Below, in pieces: positions 1-7,609 of a stretch of 23,271 nt of DNA. The position numbers and the translations under genes are program-made. The stretch comes from Bacteroidota bacterium (lineage in GTDB: Bacteria; Bacteroidota; Ignavibacteria; Ignavibacteriales; Ignavibacteriaceae): positions 1 to 23,271 of the forward strand of contig JAJYCM010000014.1 in the NCBI GenBank assembly GCA_021778375.1, in the 5' to 3' direction. The notes below the pieces were generated by a model. The model had not been told where the DNA came from. It searched no databases and was given only the letters and a program-made list of their open reading frames with translations. Every line of letters begins with the position of its first letter. The first letter of the stretch is position 1.

Positions 1-686
1 TTATATACTGGCTTATCGGAGTTGTCACTGCTTTGCTTACCGCTTTTTATATGTTTAGGTTAGTTAGCCTGACTTTTGACGGTAAAGAAAGATTCGGACA
101 CGACAAACATCCGCATGAATCACCTCCCGTAATGACCATTCCTTTAATAATTCTTGCCGTCCTTGCGGCTGTTGGAGGATTTATCGGAATCCCTGAAATA
201 TTTTCAGGTGAGCATGGAAATCAATTTGATAATTGGTTAGAACCTATTTTCCAACCTGCTCAGGCAAAGATAGCAATGTTCGGAGTTCACAGCAGCTTAG
301 AAGAAATTGTTTTAATGGTTGTTACATTAGTTGGCGTTATAGGTTCTATTTACGTTGCAAGATATATCTATATAAAGAATATTAAACCTGCCGAAAAACT
401 TTCAAAGAGATTCAACGGGGTTTATAATCTTTTATTAAATAAATATTATGTTGACGAAATTTATGATGCCTCTGTTGTAACTCCAATTGTAAAAGGCTCC
501 GAAATAGTCCTTTGGAAATTTGCAGATGTAAAAATTATTGATGGTTTAATAAACGGAGTTGCTAATTTAATCGAAAAAATTTCCGGCTCAATTAGAAAAA
601 TACAAACAGGCGTAGCACAATTTTATGCTTTAATAATGATGCTTGGAATTGTAGCCGCTCTTTTCTGGATAATACTAAGCTTGTAG
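1..686 (+). CDS. nuoL: NADH-quinone oxidoreductase subunit L (NuoL), 3' part only
   Basis: This is the C-terminal part of the large antiporter-like membrane subunit at the distal end of respiratory complex I, which takes part in proton pumping coupled to NADH:quinone electron transfer. The reading frame is open from the first bases, so the gene begins upstream of the window and the apparent TTG start near base 33 is internal. Visible family hallmarks are the membrane segment ending in AFYMFRL near the left edge, a helix with YVARYIYIKNIK, the NKYYVDEIYD stretch typical of the region before the long lateral helix, and a last hydrophobic helix ending in FWIILSL that anchors it. The stop codon lies 3 bp before nuoM, as expected in a nuo operon. 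The catalytic lysines and glutamates of NuoL lie in the missing upstream part. Confidence 0.95.
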   Translation, partial: IYWLIGVVTALLTAFYMFRLVSLTFDGKERFGHDKHPHESPPVMTIPLIILAVLAAVGGFIGIPEIFSGEHGNQFDNWLEPIFQPAQAKIAMFGVHSSLEEIVLMVVTLVGVIGSIYVARYIYIKNIKPAEKLSKRFNGVYNLLLNKYYVDEIYDASVVTPIVKGSEIVLWKFADVKIIDGLINGVANLIEKISGSIRKIQTGVAQFYALIMMLGIVAALFWIILSL

Positions 687-689
687 AAT

Positions 690-2213
690 ATGATAAACAA
701 TTATTTAATTACTTTTTTATTAGCAGTGCCTTTAGTAGGTGCTCTACTTCTACTTTTAATTAAAAAAGATAAAGATAATCTTGTAAGATATTTTGGACTA
801 TTTGTTTCAACTTTAACTTTTATTATTTCGATAATAATTTATGCCGGATACGACTCTGCAAAAGGCGGCTTCCAATTAGTAGAAAAGCAGATGTGGATCA
901 GCAATCTACATATAAGTTATAACGTTGGGATCGACGGTATTTCGTTACTTTTAGTTTTGTTGACAACTTTTTTAACTCCTCTTACTCTGCTGTCTAGCTG
1001 GAAAAGCATAAATAAAAAAGTAAAAGAGTTTACTTTTTTCATGCTGCTGCTTGAACTTGGTATGCTTGGCGTTTTCGTTTCTCTTGATCTTTTCCTATTC
1101 TATATTTTTTGGGAAGCAATGTTAATCCCAATGTATTTTATAATTGGTATATGGGGTGGGCCAAGAAGAATTTATGCGTCGATAAAATTTTTCCTCTTTA
1201 CAATGTTTGGCAGCTTATTGATGCTTGTTGCGATAGTTTGGCTTGCTGTATATGCCTCGGGTATACTTGGCCACTTTACTACTAACCTTGTCGAACTTTA
1301 CTCAATTGCACCAACTATTCCTTATGGTATTCAACTATGGATGTTTTTAGCCTTCGCCCTAAGTTTCGCTATTAAGGTTCCTATTTTCCCATTACATACC
1401 TGGCTTCCGGACGCTCACGTAGAAGCTCCTACTGCCGGCAGTGTTATTCTTGCAGGTGTTCTTCTTAAGATGGGAACTTATGGATTGCTTAGATTTTGTC
1501 TACCTCTTTTTCCGCAAGCTGCCATTCACTTTGCACCTTATATTTCAATTCTTGCTATAATTGGAATTATCTACGGAGCTCTCGTAGCTATGGTTCAGAA
1601 GGATATGAAAAAACTAGTGGCTTATTCGTCAGTCGCACATCTTGGATTTGTTGTCCTCGGAATTTTTGCAATGACTCAAGAGTCAGTTCAGGGAGCGGTA
1701 ATTCAGATGGTAAACCATGGTTTATCAACCGGGGCTTTATTCCTTTTAGTGGGCGTTCTTTACGATAGAATGCATACGAGACTTATTTCCGATTACGGCG
1801 GAATTGCTAAGATTGTTCCGGTGTTTGCAACTTTCTTTATGATAGCTTCATTATCTTCTATAGGATTACCGGGGTTAAATGGTTTTGTAGGAGAGTTTTT
1901 AATCCTTCTCGGTACATTTAAGTCCCCTGTATTAGATAGCTGGTGGTTTGCTGGATTCGCCACAAGCGGAGTAATTTTTGCGGCTGTATACTTATTATGG
2001 CTCTACCAGCGTGTCTTTTTCGGCGAAGTTAAAAATCCAAAAGTAAATGAGCTGAAAGACATGAACAAAAGAGAAATCTTTATTTTATCTGCGATTTTTG
2101 TTTTCATTATTTGGATCGGAATTTATCCAAGCACTTTCTTAAAAGTTTCTGAAACTTCAACACAAAAAATAATTGAACAAGTTTTTACTCCATTTAATAC
2201 TGGGGTAAAATAG
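690..2213 (+). CDS. nuoM: NADH-quinone oxidoreductase subunit M (NuoM)
   Basis: The product is a 507-residue polytopic inner-membrane protein, an antiporter-like proton-channel subunit of complex I related to Mrp Na+/H+ antiporter subunits. The two signature charged residues are present: a glutamate in FYIFWEAMLIP (about E142) and a lysine in SFAIKVPIFPLHTW (about K229), followed by the family stretch LPDAHVEAPTAGSVILAG. A second conserved block, QKDMKKLVAYSSVAHLGF, lies near residue 305. The length is normal for the family. The ATG follows the nuoL stop by 3 bp and the next gene begins within 5 bp, so it is certainly cotranscribed. No signs of truncation or frame damage are seen. Confidence 0.97.
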   Translation: MINNYLITFLLAVPLVGALLLLLIKKDKDNLVRYFGLFVSTLTFIISIIIYAGYDSAKGGFQLVEKQMWISNLHISYNVGIDGISLLLVLLTTFLTPLTLLSSWKSINKKVKEFTFFMLLLELGMLGVFVSLDLFLFYIFWEAMLIPMYFIIGIWGGPRRIYASIKFFLFTMFGSLLMLVAIVWLAVYASGILGHFTTNLVELYSIAPTIPYGIQLWMFLAFALSFAIKVPIFPLHTWLPDAHVEAPTAGSVILAGVLLKMGTYGLLRFCLPLFPQAAIHFAPYISILAIIGIIYGALVAMVQKDMKKLVAYSSVAHLGFVVLGIFAMTQESVQGAVIQMVNHGLSTGALFLLVGVLYDRMHTRLISDYGGIAKIVPVFATFFMIASLSSIGLPGLNGFVGEFLILLGTFKSPVLDSWWFAGFATSGVIFAAVYLLWLYQRVFFGEVKNPKVNELKDMNKREIFILSAIFVFIIWIGIYPSTFLKVSETSTQKIIEQVFTPFNTGVK

Positions 2214-2217
2214 ATTA

Positions 2218-3660
2218 TTGGGACAGATTAGCACCAAGAAAATATTTTTTATCGTTGGATTTTTATTATTGTTCTTTCTAAATACTGATTTGTTACCGGC
2301 AGAAGTCAGAAATAACTTAACCGCCGATACATTAAATGTTACCTTCGTATCAAATGCAGATATTATTCAACATCCTCCAATATATCTGATAGCACCTTTT
2401 ATTATGCTTTTAATTGCAATTGCAACAGGTCCTCTTTTTTACAAACATCATTGGGAAAAGCATTACGGTAAATACTCAATTATGTTTGCTGTTGTTGTTG
2501 CAGCTTATTATATTTTTTTCTTAAATGAATTTAGCGGACTACATAAAACAATAACTGAGTATATATCTTTTATAGCATTATTAAGCTCATTGTTCGTTAC
2601 TTCAAGCGGTATCTTGATCAATGTTGATAGAAAGTCTACTCCCATAGTTAATACTGTTTTCCTATTGATTGGTGCTATTCTTGCGAACTTTATCGGAACT
2701 ACAGGTGCATCGGTTCTTTTGATCAGACCGTTTATAAAGTTAAATAAAGATAGGATCGCTCCTTATCATATTATCTTTTTTATCTTTATTGTCAGCAATG
2801 TAGGAGGGGCATTAACTCCGTTAGGAGATCCCCCATTATTTCTAGGCTTTCTTAGCGGTGTTCCTTTCTTCTGGGTTGTTCAGCATATGTGGTATATGTG
2901 GATACTAGCTTTAATATTGATATTAATTCCTTTTTATTTTTTTGATCTGTTTAATAAAAAGACAAGCAATAAACAGCAGTATACCGGTAAAATTGAGATC
3001 AAAGGCCACAAGAATCTGATTTATCTGCTGATAATTGTTCTTGCTGTTTTTATAGACCCAGCAGTTTTTCCCTGGGTACCGGATTTATCGCCGCTTCCGT
3101 TTGGAATAAGAGAGATAATAATGTTCGCAGTAGTTTATTTTGCTTATAAAACCTCAGATCAAAAAATTCTAAAAGCAAATGAATTTAATTTTGAGCCGAT
3201 AAAAGAAGTTGCATTTTTGTTCGTCGGAATTTTTATTACGATGCTTCCAGCGCTTGAATTAGTGGCAATAGAAGCAAAAGCACTCGGAGATAAACTGAAT
3301 GTAGATGTTTTTTACTGGGCAACAGGTGTGCTTTCGGCTGTACTTGATAATACACCTACTTATATGAATTTCTTAAGCGCTGCAATGGGAAAATATTATC
3401 TGGATGTGGCTATTAAAGCGCACGTCCAACACTTTGTAAGTGTTGATATTATTTATTTGGAAGCAATTTCAATTAGCGCTGTTCTTTTTGGCGCAATGAC
3501 TTATATTGGCAACGGTCCTAACTTTATGGTAAAATCAATAAGTGAAAGAGCCGGTATTACTTTGCCGAGTTTTTTTGCATATATATTTAAGTATTCACTT
3601 TTAATATTACTTCCGGTCTACACAATTATTTGGCTTTTATTTTTTTACGGTAAAGGATAA
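2218..3660 (+). CDS. NhaD/citrate-transporter-like Na+/H+ antiporter inside the nuo operon
   Basis: The 480-residue product has about 11-12 hydrophobic segments and belongs by motif to the ion-transporter superfamily that includes NhaD, ArsB and CitMHS-type carriers. Diagnostic stretches are SNVGGALTPLGDPPLFLGF (the NxGGAxTPxGDPP half-repeat signature), VLDNTPTYMNFL, and TYIGNGPNFMVKSI in the second half. Proteins like this are usually annotated as sodium:proton antiporters; the transported ion is not shown by the sequence. The start is a TTG four bases after the nuoM stop. No ATG occurs before residue 62, so the exact start is uncertain, and translational coupling to nuoM is likely. It lies between nuoM and nuoN, where complex I operons normally have no transporter, which suggests a role in sodium/proton balance linked to respiration (inference). 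Confidence 0.82.
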   Translation: MGQISTKKIFFIVGFLLLFFLNTDLLPAEVRNNLTADTLNVTFVSNADIIQHPPIYLIAPFIMLLIAIATGPLFYKHHWEKHYGKYSIMFAVVVAAYYIFFLNEFSGLHKTITEYISFIALLSSLFVTSSGILINVDRKSTPIVNTVFLLIGAILANFIGTTGASVLLIRPFIKLNKDRIAPYHIIFFIFIVSNVGGALTPLGDPPLFLGFLSGVPFFWVVQHMWYMWILALILILIPFYFFDLFNKKTSNKQQYTGKIEIKGHKNLIYLLIIVLAVFIDPAVFPWVPDLSPLPFGIREIIMFAVVYFAYKTSDQKILKANEFNFEPIKEVAFLFVGIFITMLPALELVAIEAKALGDKLNVDVFYWATGVLSAVLDNTPTYMNFLSAAMGKYYLDVAIKAHVQHFVSVDIIYLEAISISAVLFGAMTYIGNGPNFMVKSISERAGITLPSFFAYIFKYSLLILLPVYTIIWLLFFYGKG

Positions 3661-4029
3661 ATGTTGAAAACAATTTCAGATACTTTAGAAAATAAATTGA
3701 ACGGTTTATATTATGGTAACAGAATGTTACTGCCGTTTTCCTGTTGCATATTGAAAATAGTTATTGAAGATGATATTTTGATGGATTTTTCCCCTTCATC
3801 TAAATCAATATTTCTAAATGAAACTGATGCATATACTGAAATATATTTTAAGGATTTCAAGAATTTAAAAGATACAATCTCAAAGTACGAAGCTGTAAAA
3901 ATAATCGCTGTTGAAAAGAATAAAGATATTTTCCAAATGGAAAATCATATAAAACTTGCACTTAGAGTAGAAGAAAATCATAAATTAATTATTGAAAAAA
4001 CTGACGAAGACATTTTATTTTTAGAATAA
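3661..4029 (+). CDS. small protein of unknown function between antiporter and nuoN
   Basis: I do not recognise this 122-residue protein. Its ATG follows the antiporter stop codon with no gap, an AAAGGA ribosome-binding sequence lies just upstream, and its stop is 5 bp before nuoN. Codon use and position therefore support a real gene rather than a chance frame. It has no signal peptide and no membrane segment. It is rich in Lys, Glu, Asp and Ile, with an N-terminal part containing two adjacent cysteines (FSCCILKI, about residues 27-34) and a predicted alternation of strands and helices. It looks like a soluble cytoplasmic protein. It could be an accessory or assembly factor for complex I or for the antiporter, but that rests only on location. 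Confidence 0.65.
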   Translation: MLKTISDTLENKLNGLYYGNRMLLPFSCCILKIVIEDDILMDFSPSSKSIFLNETDAYTEIYFKDFKNLKDTISKYEAVKIIAVEKNKDIFQMENHIKLALRVEENHKLIIEKTDEDILFLE

Positions 4030-4034
4030 CAATT

Positions 4035-5465
4035 ATGCTTAACAACTTTCAAGAATTTTACAATATTATACCGGTGTTGCTAATCGGTGCGGGAATTTTA
4101 ATCTCACTTCTGATTGAACTATACTTCAAAAAAAACGAAGTAATACTTCCATGGTTTACTATTCTGCTATTTATGGCAGCCGGATTTCATGCTTTGTACA
4201 CTGTAAATTCCGTTTCTGTCGTTTTTCAAAATATGCTTGCAACGGGCGGAATAGTAAATATATTTTATATCATCTTTACATTCGGCGCTGCTATCGTAGC
4301 ACTTCTTTCTATTGATTATATAAAAAAATACGGAACTTATTTCGGTGAATATTATATCCTTCTTCAAACTTCCGTCCTTGGTATGATGCTGATGGCAGGC
4401 GCCAAAGACCTTTTCATGATCTTTCTTGGATTAGAACTTATGTCTGTTAGCTTTTATGCTTTAGCCGGTTTGAATAGAAAACGGCTCAAAGCAAATGAAG
4501 CTTCTTTGAAATATTTTTTGCTAGGTGCATTTGCAACCGGATTTATCGTATATGGAATTGCATTGATCTACGGAACCGTTCATTCAACATCGATTGATAT
4601 GATAACATCAAGGTTTTATGAACTATCCTCAGATAAACTTTTTATTGCCGGAATTTTATTATTCTTAATCGGATTTTCATTTAAGATTGCTGCGTTTCCA
4701 TTCCACATGTGGGTCCCGGATGTTTATGAAGGCTCTCCTACAACTATTGCCGGATTATTCTCAACAGGTGGCAAAGCTGCTGCTTTTAGCGCTATTATTG
4801 TTACGCTTGGCGTATTGTTTACGGGGCGAATAGGTAATATCCTTATGCCTTATCTTGCTGTCATTTCGGTGCTTTCAATGTTTTACGGAAGCATAGTTGC
4901 TATCTCTCAAGACAACATTAAAAGAATGCTTGCTTATTCATCAATCTCGCATGCAGGATATTTGTTGATTGGCTTGGCGGCAGGAAATTCATTTGGAGTA
5001 GCAGGTGTAATTTTTTATTTAGCTTCCTACACTTTCATGAATTTAGGTGCATTTGGAATTGTTGCTTTAATTGAAGGAAAAGATGAATCCAATTTAACAT
5101 TGAAATCCTTTTCAGGTTTAGCTTCAAGATATCCTTTACTTGCGGCTCTTTTTTCAATAATAATGTTCTCTCTTGCAGGAATTCCTCCATTTGCAGGATT
5201 CTTTGGTAAGTATTATGTTTTTATTGCAGCAATTAAATCTAACTTAACTTGGCTTGCAATCCTTGGGGTGCTTTCAAGTGTTATTTCGGTTTATTTCTAT
5301 CTAAGAATTGTCGTGCTGATGTACTTCAAAGATGCTGAAACAGATTTGACAATTGATGTTAGTAAAACAGGATTAGCGGCAGTTATCATTTCCGTGCTTT
5401 TAGTTATTATTATAGGAATAGCTCCTGGTACTATTATAAATCTAATTGCATCTTTTTTCAAATAA
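4035..5465 (+). CDS. nuoN: NADH-quinone oxidoreductase subunit N (NuoN)
   Basis: The product is a 476-residue polytopic membrane protein, the third antiporter-like subunit of complex I. The key glutamate lies in FLGLELMSVSFYALAG (about E134) and the key lysine in IGFSFKIAAFPFHMWVPDVYEG (about K217). The family block QDNIKRMLAYSSISHAGYLLIG is near residue 298, and FSLAGIPPFAGFFGKYYVF is near residue 380. The length is normal. Placement as the last gene of the nuo operon is usual for NuoN; what is unusual is that two other genes separate it from nuoM. A MITE-like element begins 8 bp after its stop codon, so the operon's natural terminator is either within that element or has been displaced by it. 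Confidence 0.97.
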   Translation: MLNNFQEFYNIIPVLLIGAGILISLLIELYFKKNEVILPWFTILLFMAAGFHALYTVNSVSVVFQNMLATGGIVNIFYIIFTFGAAIVALLSIDYIKKYGTYFGEYYILLQTSVLGMMLMAGAKDLFMIFLGLELMSVSFYALAGLNRKRLKANEASLKYFLLGAFATGFIVYGIALIYGTVHSTSIDMITSRFYELSSDKLFIAGILLFLIGFSFKIAAFPFHMWVPDVYEGSPTTIAGLFSTGGKAAAFSAIIVTLGVLFTGRIGNILMPYLAVISVLSMFYGSIVAISQDNIKRMLAYSSISHAGYLLIGLAAGNSFGVAGVIFYLASYTFMNLGAFGIVALIEGKDESNLTLKSFSGLASRYPLLAALFSIIMFSLAGIPPFAGFFGKYYVFIAAIKSNLTWLAILGVLSSVISVYFYLRIVVLMYFKDAETDLTIDVSKTGLAAVIISVLLVIIIGIAPGTIINLIASFFK

Positions 5466-5473
5466 TGAATTAG

Positions 5474-5732
5474 GGGCACTTCTAAAAACTTCAATATTTG
5501 CATGAAGGCAGGCAGGTTCGAAATGACAAAAAAAAGATTGTGTCATTTCGAACTGAGTCCTCGAAGGAGAAATCCCATGTTCAATTCGACCCTCTAAGCT
5601 TTACAAGGGGATTTCTCACCGGCTTAAGCCGGATTCGAAATGACAATTACTTATATGTCATATCTAAGGAGCTTGCCGGCCGGCAGGTTCTCTGCGTTAA
5701 ATTTTTATAAATGATAGTTTTTAGAAGTACCC
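5474..5732. mobile_element. MITE-like element with terminal inverted repeats and TTAG direct repeats
   Basis: The ends are a 17-bp inverted repeat, GGGCACTTCTAAAAACT at 5474-5490 and AGTTTTTAGAAGTACCC at 5716-5732, with 16 of 17 positions matching. The same four bases, TTAG, flank it on both sides (5470-5473 and 5733-5736), which looks like a target-site duplication. The length (259 bp) and lack of any transposase make it a non-autonomous miniature element. The TTAG duplication fits the YTAR target preference known for the IS5 group, so an IS5-type transposase acting in trans is the best guess (inference). The interior is filled with nested palindromes, described separately. The single open frame that crosses it (5498-5710) reads only repeat sequence and is not a credible gene. 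Confidence 0.72.
5516..5645. repeat. nested palindromic repeat (GTCATTTCGA type) inside the MITE
   Basis: Two overlapping hairpins are visible. GTTCGAAATGACA at 5516-5528 is a perfect inverted repeat of TGTCATTTCGAAC at 5541-5553 (13 bp, 12-nt loop). The second arm can alternatively pair with TTCGAAATGACA at 5634-5645, enclosing an inner pair GAGAAATCCC (5567-5576) and GGGATTTCTC (5608-5617). A GC-rich palindrome TGCCGGCCGGCA follows at 5674-5685. The left half of the unit recurs at 16990-17019, so this is an interspersed chromosomal repeat, not unique DNA. The RNA could fold into a long stem and might act as a transcript end for the nuo operon. Confidence 0.8.
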
Positions 5733-5736
5733 TTAG

Positions 5737-6022
5737 ATAAAAACTTTCTATTATTTCAGGTATCTATTTTTGAAACCCCCAAGATTTTACTAAACCTTAG
5801 GCTTTTCATAAAACCATCATGATTTATAATGAATATTTAAAATTCATTCCAAAAGAACTAATTCCTTTATATCTACAAAATAGTTTTTCTGCTTTTTGTA
5901 AAAACAAATTCCACTAGAATCTTCAATTTGTTAGATGTCATTCTCATTCTTGAAATTATTAAAAGGGTAGTAGAAGGTAAAAATAAAAGGATAACTAGGA
6001 TTGTCTGATATAATAACTAAAA
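5737..6022. other. AT-rich intergenic stretch, no feature seen
   Basis: No open frame of useful length, no RNA gene and no clear repeat is visible in these 286 bases. All frames on both strands are broken by many stops. It separates the MITE-like element from the terminator of the minus-strand tRNA unit, and may be decayed insertion-related DNA. Confidence 0.5.
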
Positions 6023-6048
6023 AACCCGAGATAAAGATATTCCGGGTT
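6023..6048 (-). terminator. rho-independent terminator of the tRNA unit
   Basis: Read on the minus strand, the sequence is AACCCG, a 14-nt loop, then CGGGTT running directly into more T residues (6017-6026 region). It lies just downstream of the tRNA-Cys 3' end, which gives the tRNA transcript a stop. The stem is only 6 bp, but the T tract and location support it. Confidence 0.65.
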
Positions 6049-6055
6049 CTTCTAG

Positions 6056-6129
6056 AGGCGCCGGTCGGATTCGAACCGACGAATAAAGGTTTTGCAGACC
6101 TTCGCCTTAGACCACTTGGCTACAGCGCC
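6056..6129 (-). tRNA. tRNA-Cys (GCA anticodon)
   Basis: The minus strand folds into a standard cloverleaf. The 7-bp acceptor stem is GGCGCTG with CGGCGCC (one T-G pair), the D arm contains GCCAAGTGGT, the anticodon stem AAGGT/ACCTT encloses CTGCAAA with anticodon GCA, and the T arm is GTCGG TTCGAAT CCGAC. The discriminator base is T, as is usual for tRNA-Cys. The 3' CCA is not encoded, so it must be added after transcription. It is the second member of a two-tRNA unit with tRNA-Gly. Confidence 0.95.
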
Positions 6130-6140
6130 ATATAAAAAAT

Positions 6141-6162
6141 AAAATCCACTTAAGTGGATTTT
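6141..6162 (-). terminator. perfect 22-bp palindrome between the tRNAs
   Basis: AAAATCCACTT is followed directly by its exact reverse complement. On the minus strand the hairpin (9-bp stem, TTAA loop) is followed by ATTTTTTATA, which is the form of an intrinsic terminator after tRNA-Gly. Because tRNA-Cys starts only 11 nt later and has no obvious promoter of its own, the hairpin may give partial termination or serve as a processing signal. Confidence 0.55.
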
Positions 6163-6185
6163 CAACAGTCAAATATGCGTTTTTG

Positions 6186-6258
<73 letters not shown>

Positions 6259-6304
6259 ATTCAAAATTTCAAAATAACTTATTACTTTCCGAATTTTTGC
6301 GCCT

Positions 6305-6338
6305 CAAATATAATAGGATTCATAGCATTTTGCAAAAA
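6305..6338 (-). promoter_or_regulatory. Bacteroidota-type promoter for the tRNA-Gly/Cys unit
   Basis: On the minus strand TTTTTG (6333-6338) is separated by 20 nt from TATATTTG (6305-6312). This matches the known Bacteroidota primary-sigma pattern TTTG, 19-20 nt, TAnnTTTG exactly. The predicted start lies near 6298, about 40 nt before the mature 5' end of tRNA-Gly. The element lies just beyond the 3' end of the upstream minus-strand gene. Confidence 0.65.
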
Positions 6339-6354
6339 TATTAACCACTAATTA

Positions 6355-6873
6355 TTACTTTTTTGATCCAAGTCTATATCCTCTTAAAGGAAGTGATGAT
6401 TGAATAGTTATAAAAACATTCTTATCGATTGATTCAATCAATTTTATAATCTCTTTTTGTATTTTTCTCGAAATAATTATAACAATAACCGATACACCTC
6501 CTGCACCACCCTCCGCAGGTAAAATAGTTACAGCGAATTTTGATTTTCGTAATGTGTCTGCAATTTCATCCGTAAGATGCCTGGAAATAATATTTAGCTG
6601 TGCAAAACCAAAACCAATTTTCTGTTCGATCATAATGCCTATAATATTTCCAAGTCCGAAACCCGTCGCATATCCAAAAAGATTAGGTATGTTATCAAGA
6701 TGCTGAAAAATAAATCTTATGGCAAAAACCCAAATCAATACTTCGAAGAAACCTACCACTCCGGCGTAGTATTTTTTCCCCTGAACAACTAAAATTACTC
6801 TAATAGTATCTAGTGAGACATCGCATATTCTCATCGACATAATTAGAATTGGGCCGTAAATGAAATCAAGCAT
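6355..6873 (-). CDS. UPF0316 membrane protein (DUF5698/DUF2179)
   Basis: The 172-residue product has three N-terminal membrane helices (roughly residues 5-85: IYGPILIMSMRICDV, the GVVGFFEVLIWVFAI segment, and the GYATGFGLGNIIGIMIE segment), followed by a soluble domain of about 80 residues. Within the latter, ADTLRKSKFAVTILPAEGGAGG and SVIVIIISRK match the DUF2179 fold seen in YitT-like proteins, thought to bind a small ligand. The motif RICDVSLDTIRVI and the overall architecture fit UPF0316. Its biochemical function is not known. An AAGGAG sequence lies 7 nt before the ATG. It is a single gene, transcribed divergently from pcm and followed by the tRNA promoter. Confidence 0.85.
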   Translation of the reverse strand: MLDFIYGPILIMSMRICDVSLDTIRVILVVQGKKYYAGVVGFFEVLIWVFAIRFIFQHLDNIPNLFGYATGFGLGNIIGIMIEQKIGFGFAQLNIISRHLTDEIADTLRKSKFAVTILPAEGGAGGVSVIVIIISRKIQKEIIKLIESIDKNVFITIQSSLPLRGYRLGSKK

Positions 6874-6970
6874 TTATACTCCTTATTTTTTTATTACTCA
6901 TTTAAAATTAAAACAATTATCAAATTTTATTTTATCTTTAAATATTAGATTCAAAAAATATTATTAGTAA

Positions 6971-7609
6971 ATGTACGAAAGAGAACGTTTAGAATTAGTA
7001 GATAAATTATCTGAAAAAGGCATTGCCGATATTTTCGTCTTAAAAGCTATCGGCGAAGTTGAACGGCATTTATTTGTGCCGAAGGCAATGAAGCATCATG
7101 CATATAAAGATATTGCATTGCCTATTGGATACGGTCAGACAATATCGCAACCTTACACCGTAGCTTTTATGACTCAAGTTTTAAAGCTAAAACCAAATGT
7201 AAAAGTTTTAGAGATTGGAACCGGCTCCGGTTATCAAGCAGCTATTCTATATAATATGGGAGCTGATGTCTATAGCATCGAGAGACAATTTGAAATTTAC
7301 TCGGCTACTAGAAAACTTTTTGATCAATTGGGAATTCGCGTTAATACCAAATGTGGTGACGGTACAATAGGCTGGGATGAGTTTGCACCTTACGACGGCA
7401 TTATAGTAACTGCCGGTTCTCCGAATATTCCTCCATCATTAAAAAAACAACTTGCGATTGGAGGTAGACTTGTTATTCCTGTAGGGAATAAGGATTCTCA
7501 GACTTTAAATATTGTTAGAAAAACTGAGGAAGATGAATTTGAGATTCAAGCAGTTCCGGAGTTTTCCTTTGTCCCTTTAATCGGAAGGGAAGGTTGGAAC
7601 CAAAAATAA
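6971..7609 (+). CDS. pcm: protein-L-isoaspartate O-methyltransferase
   Basis: The product (212 residues, normal length) is a cytoplasmic SAM-dependent methyltransferase that methylates L-isoaspartyl residues in damaged proteins so that they can return to aspartate. Family signatures are HLFVPKAMKHHAYKDIALPIG before the GQTISQPY block (residues 55-62), the SAM-binding motif VLEIGTGSGYQ (79-89), and late motifs YDGIIVTAG and GGRLVIPVG. It is the first gene of a plus-strand cluster, and its 3' end overlaps miaA by 16 bp. There is no strong ribosome-binding site before the ATG. Confidence 0.95.
   Translation: MYERERLELVDKLSEKGIADIFVLKAIGEVERHLFVPKAMKHHAYKDIALPIGYGQTISQPYTVAFMTQVLKLKPNVKVLEIGTGSGYQAAILYNMGADVYSIERQFEIYSATRKLFDQLGIRVNTKCGDGTIGWDEFAPYDGIIVTAGSPNIPPSLKKQLAIGGRLVIPVGNKDSQTLNIVRKTEEDEFEIQAVPEFSFVPLIGREGWNQK

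Noticed and set aside
5498..5710. A 70-codon open frame on the plus strand
   Set aside because: It lies wholly in the palindromic repeat and the MITE; the translation reflects the repeat, it has no ribosome-binding site of note and no gene-like composition.
5466..6055. Possible CRISPR array or regulatory RNA suggested by several repeated segments
   Set aside because: The repeats are inverted, not regularly spaced direct repeats, and are explained by the MITE and its palindromic core; no cas genes are present.
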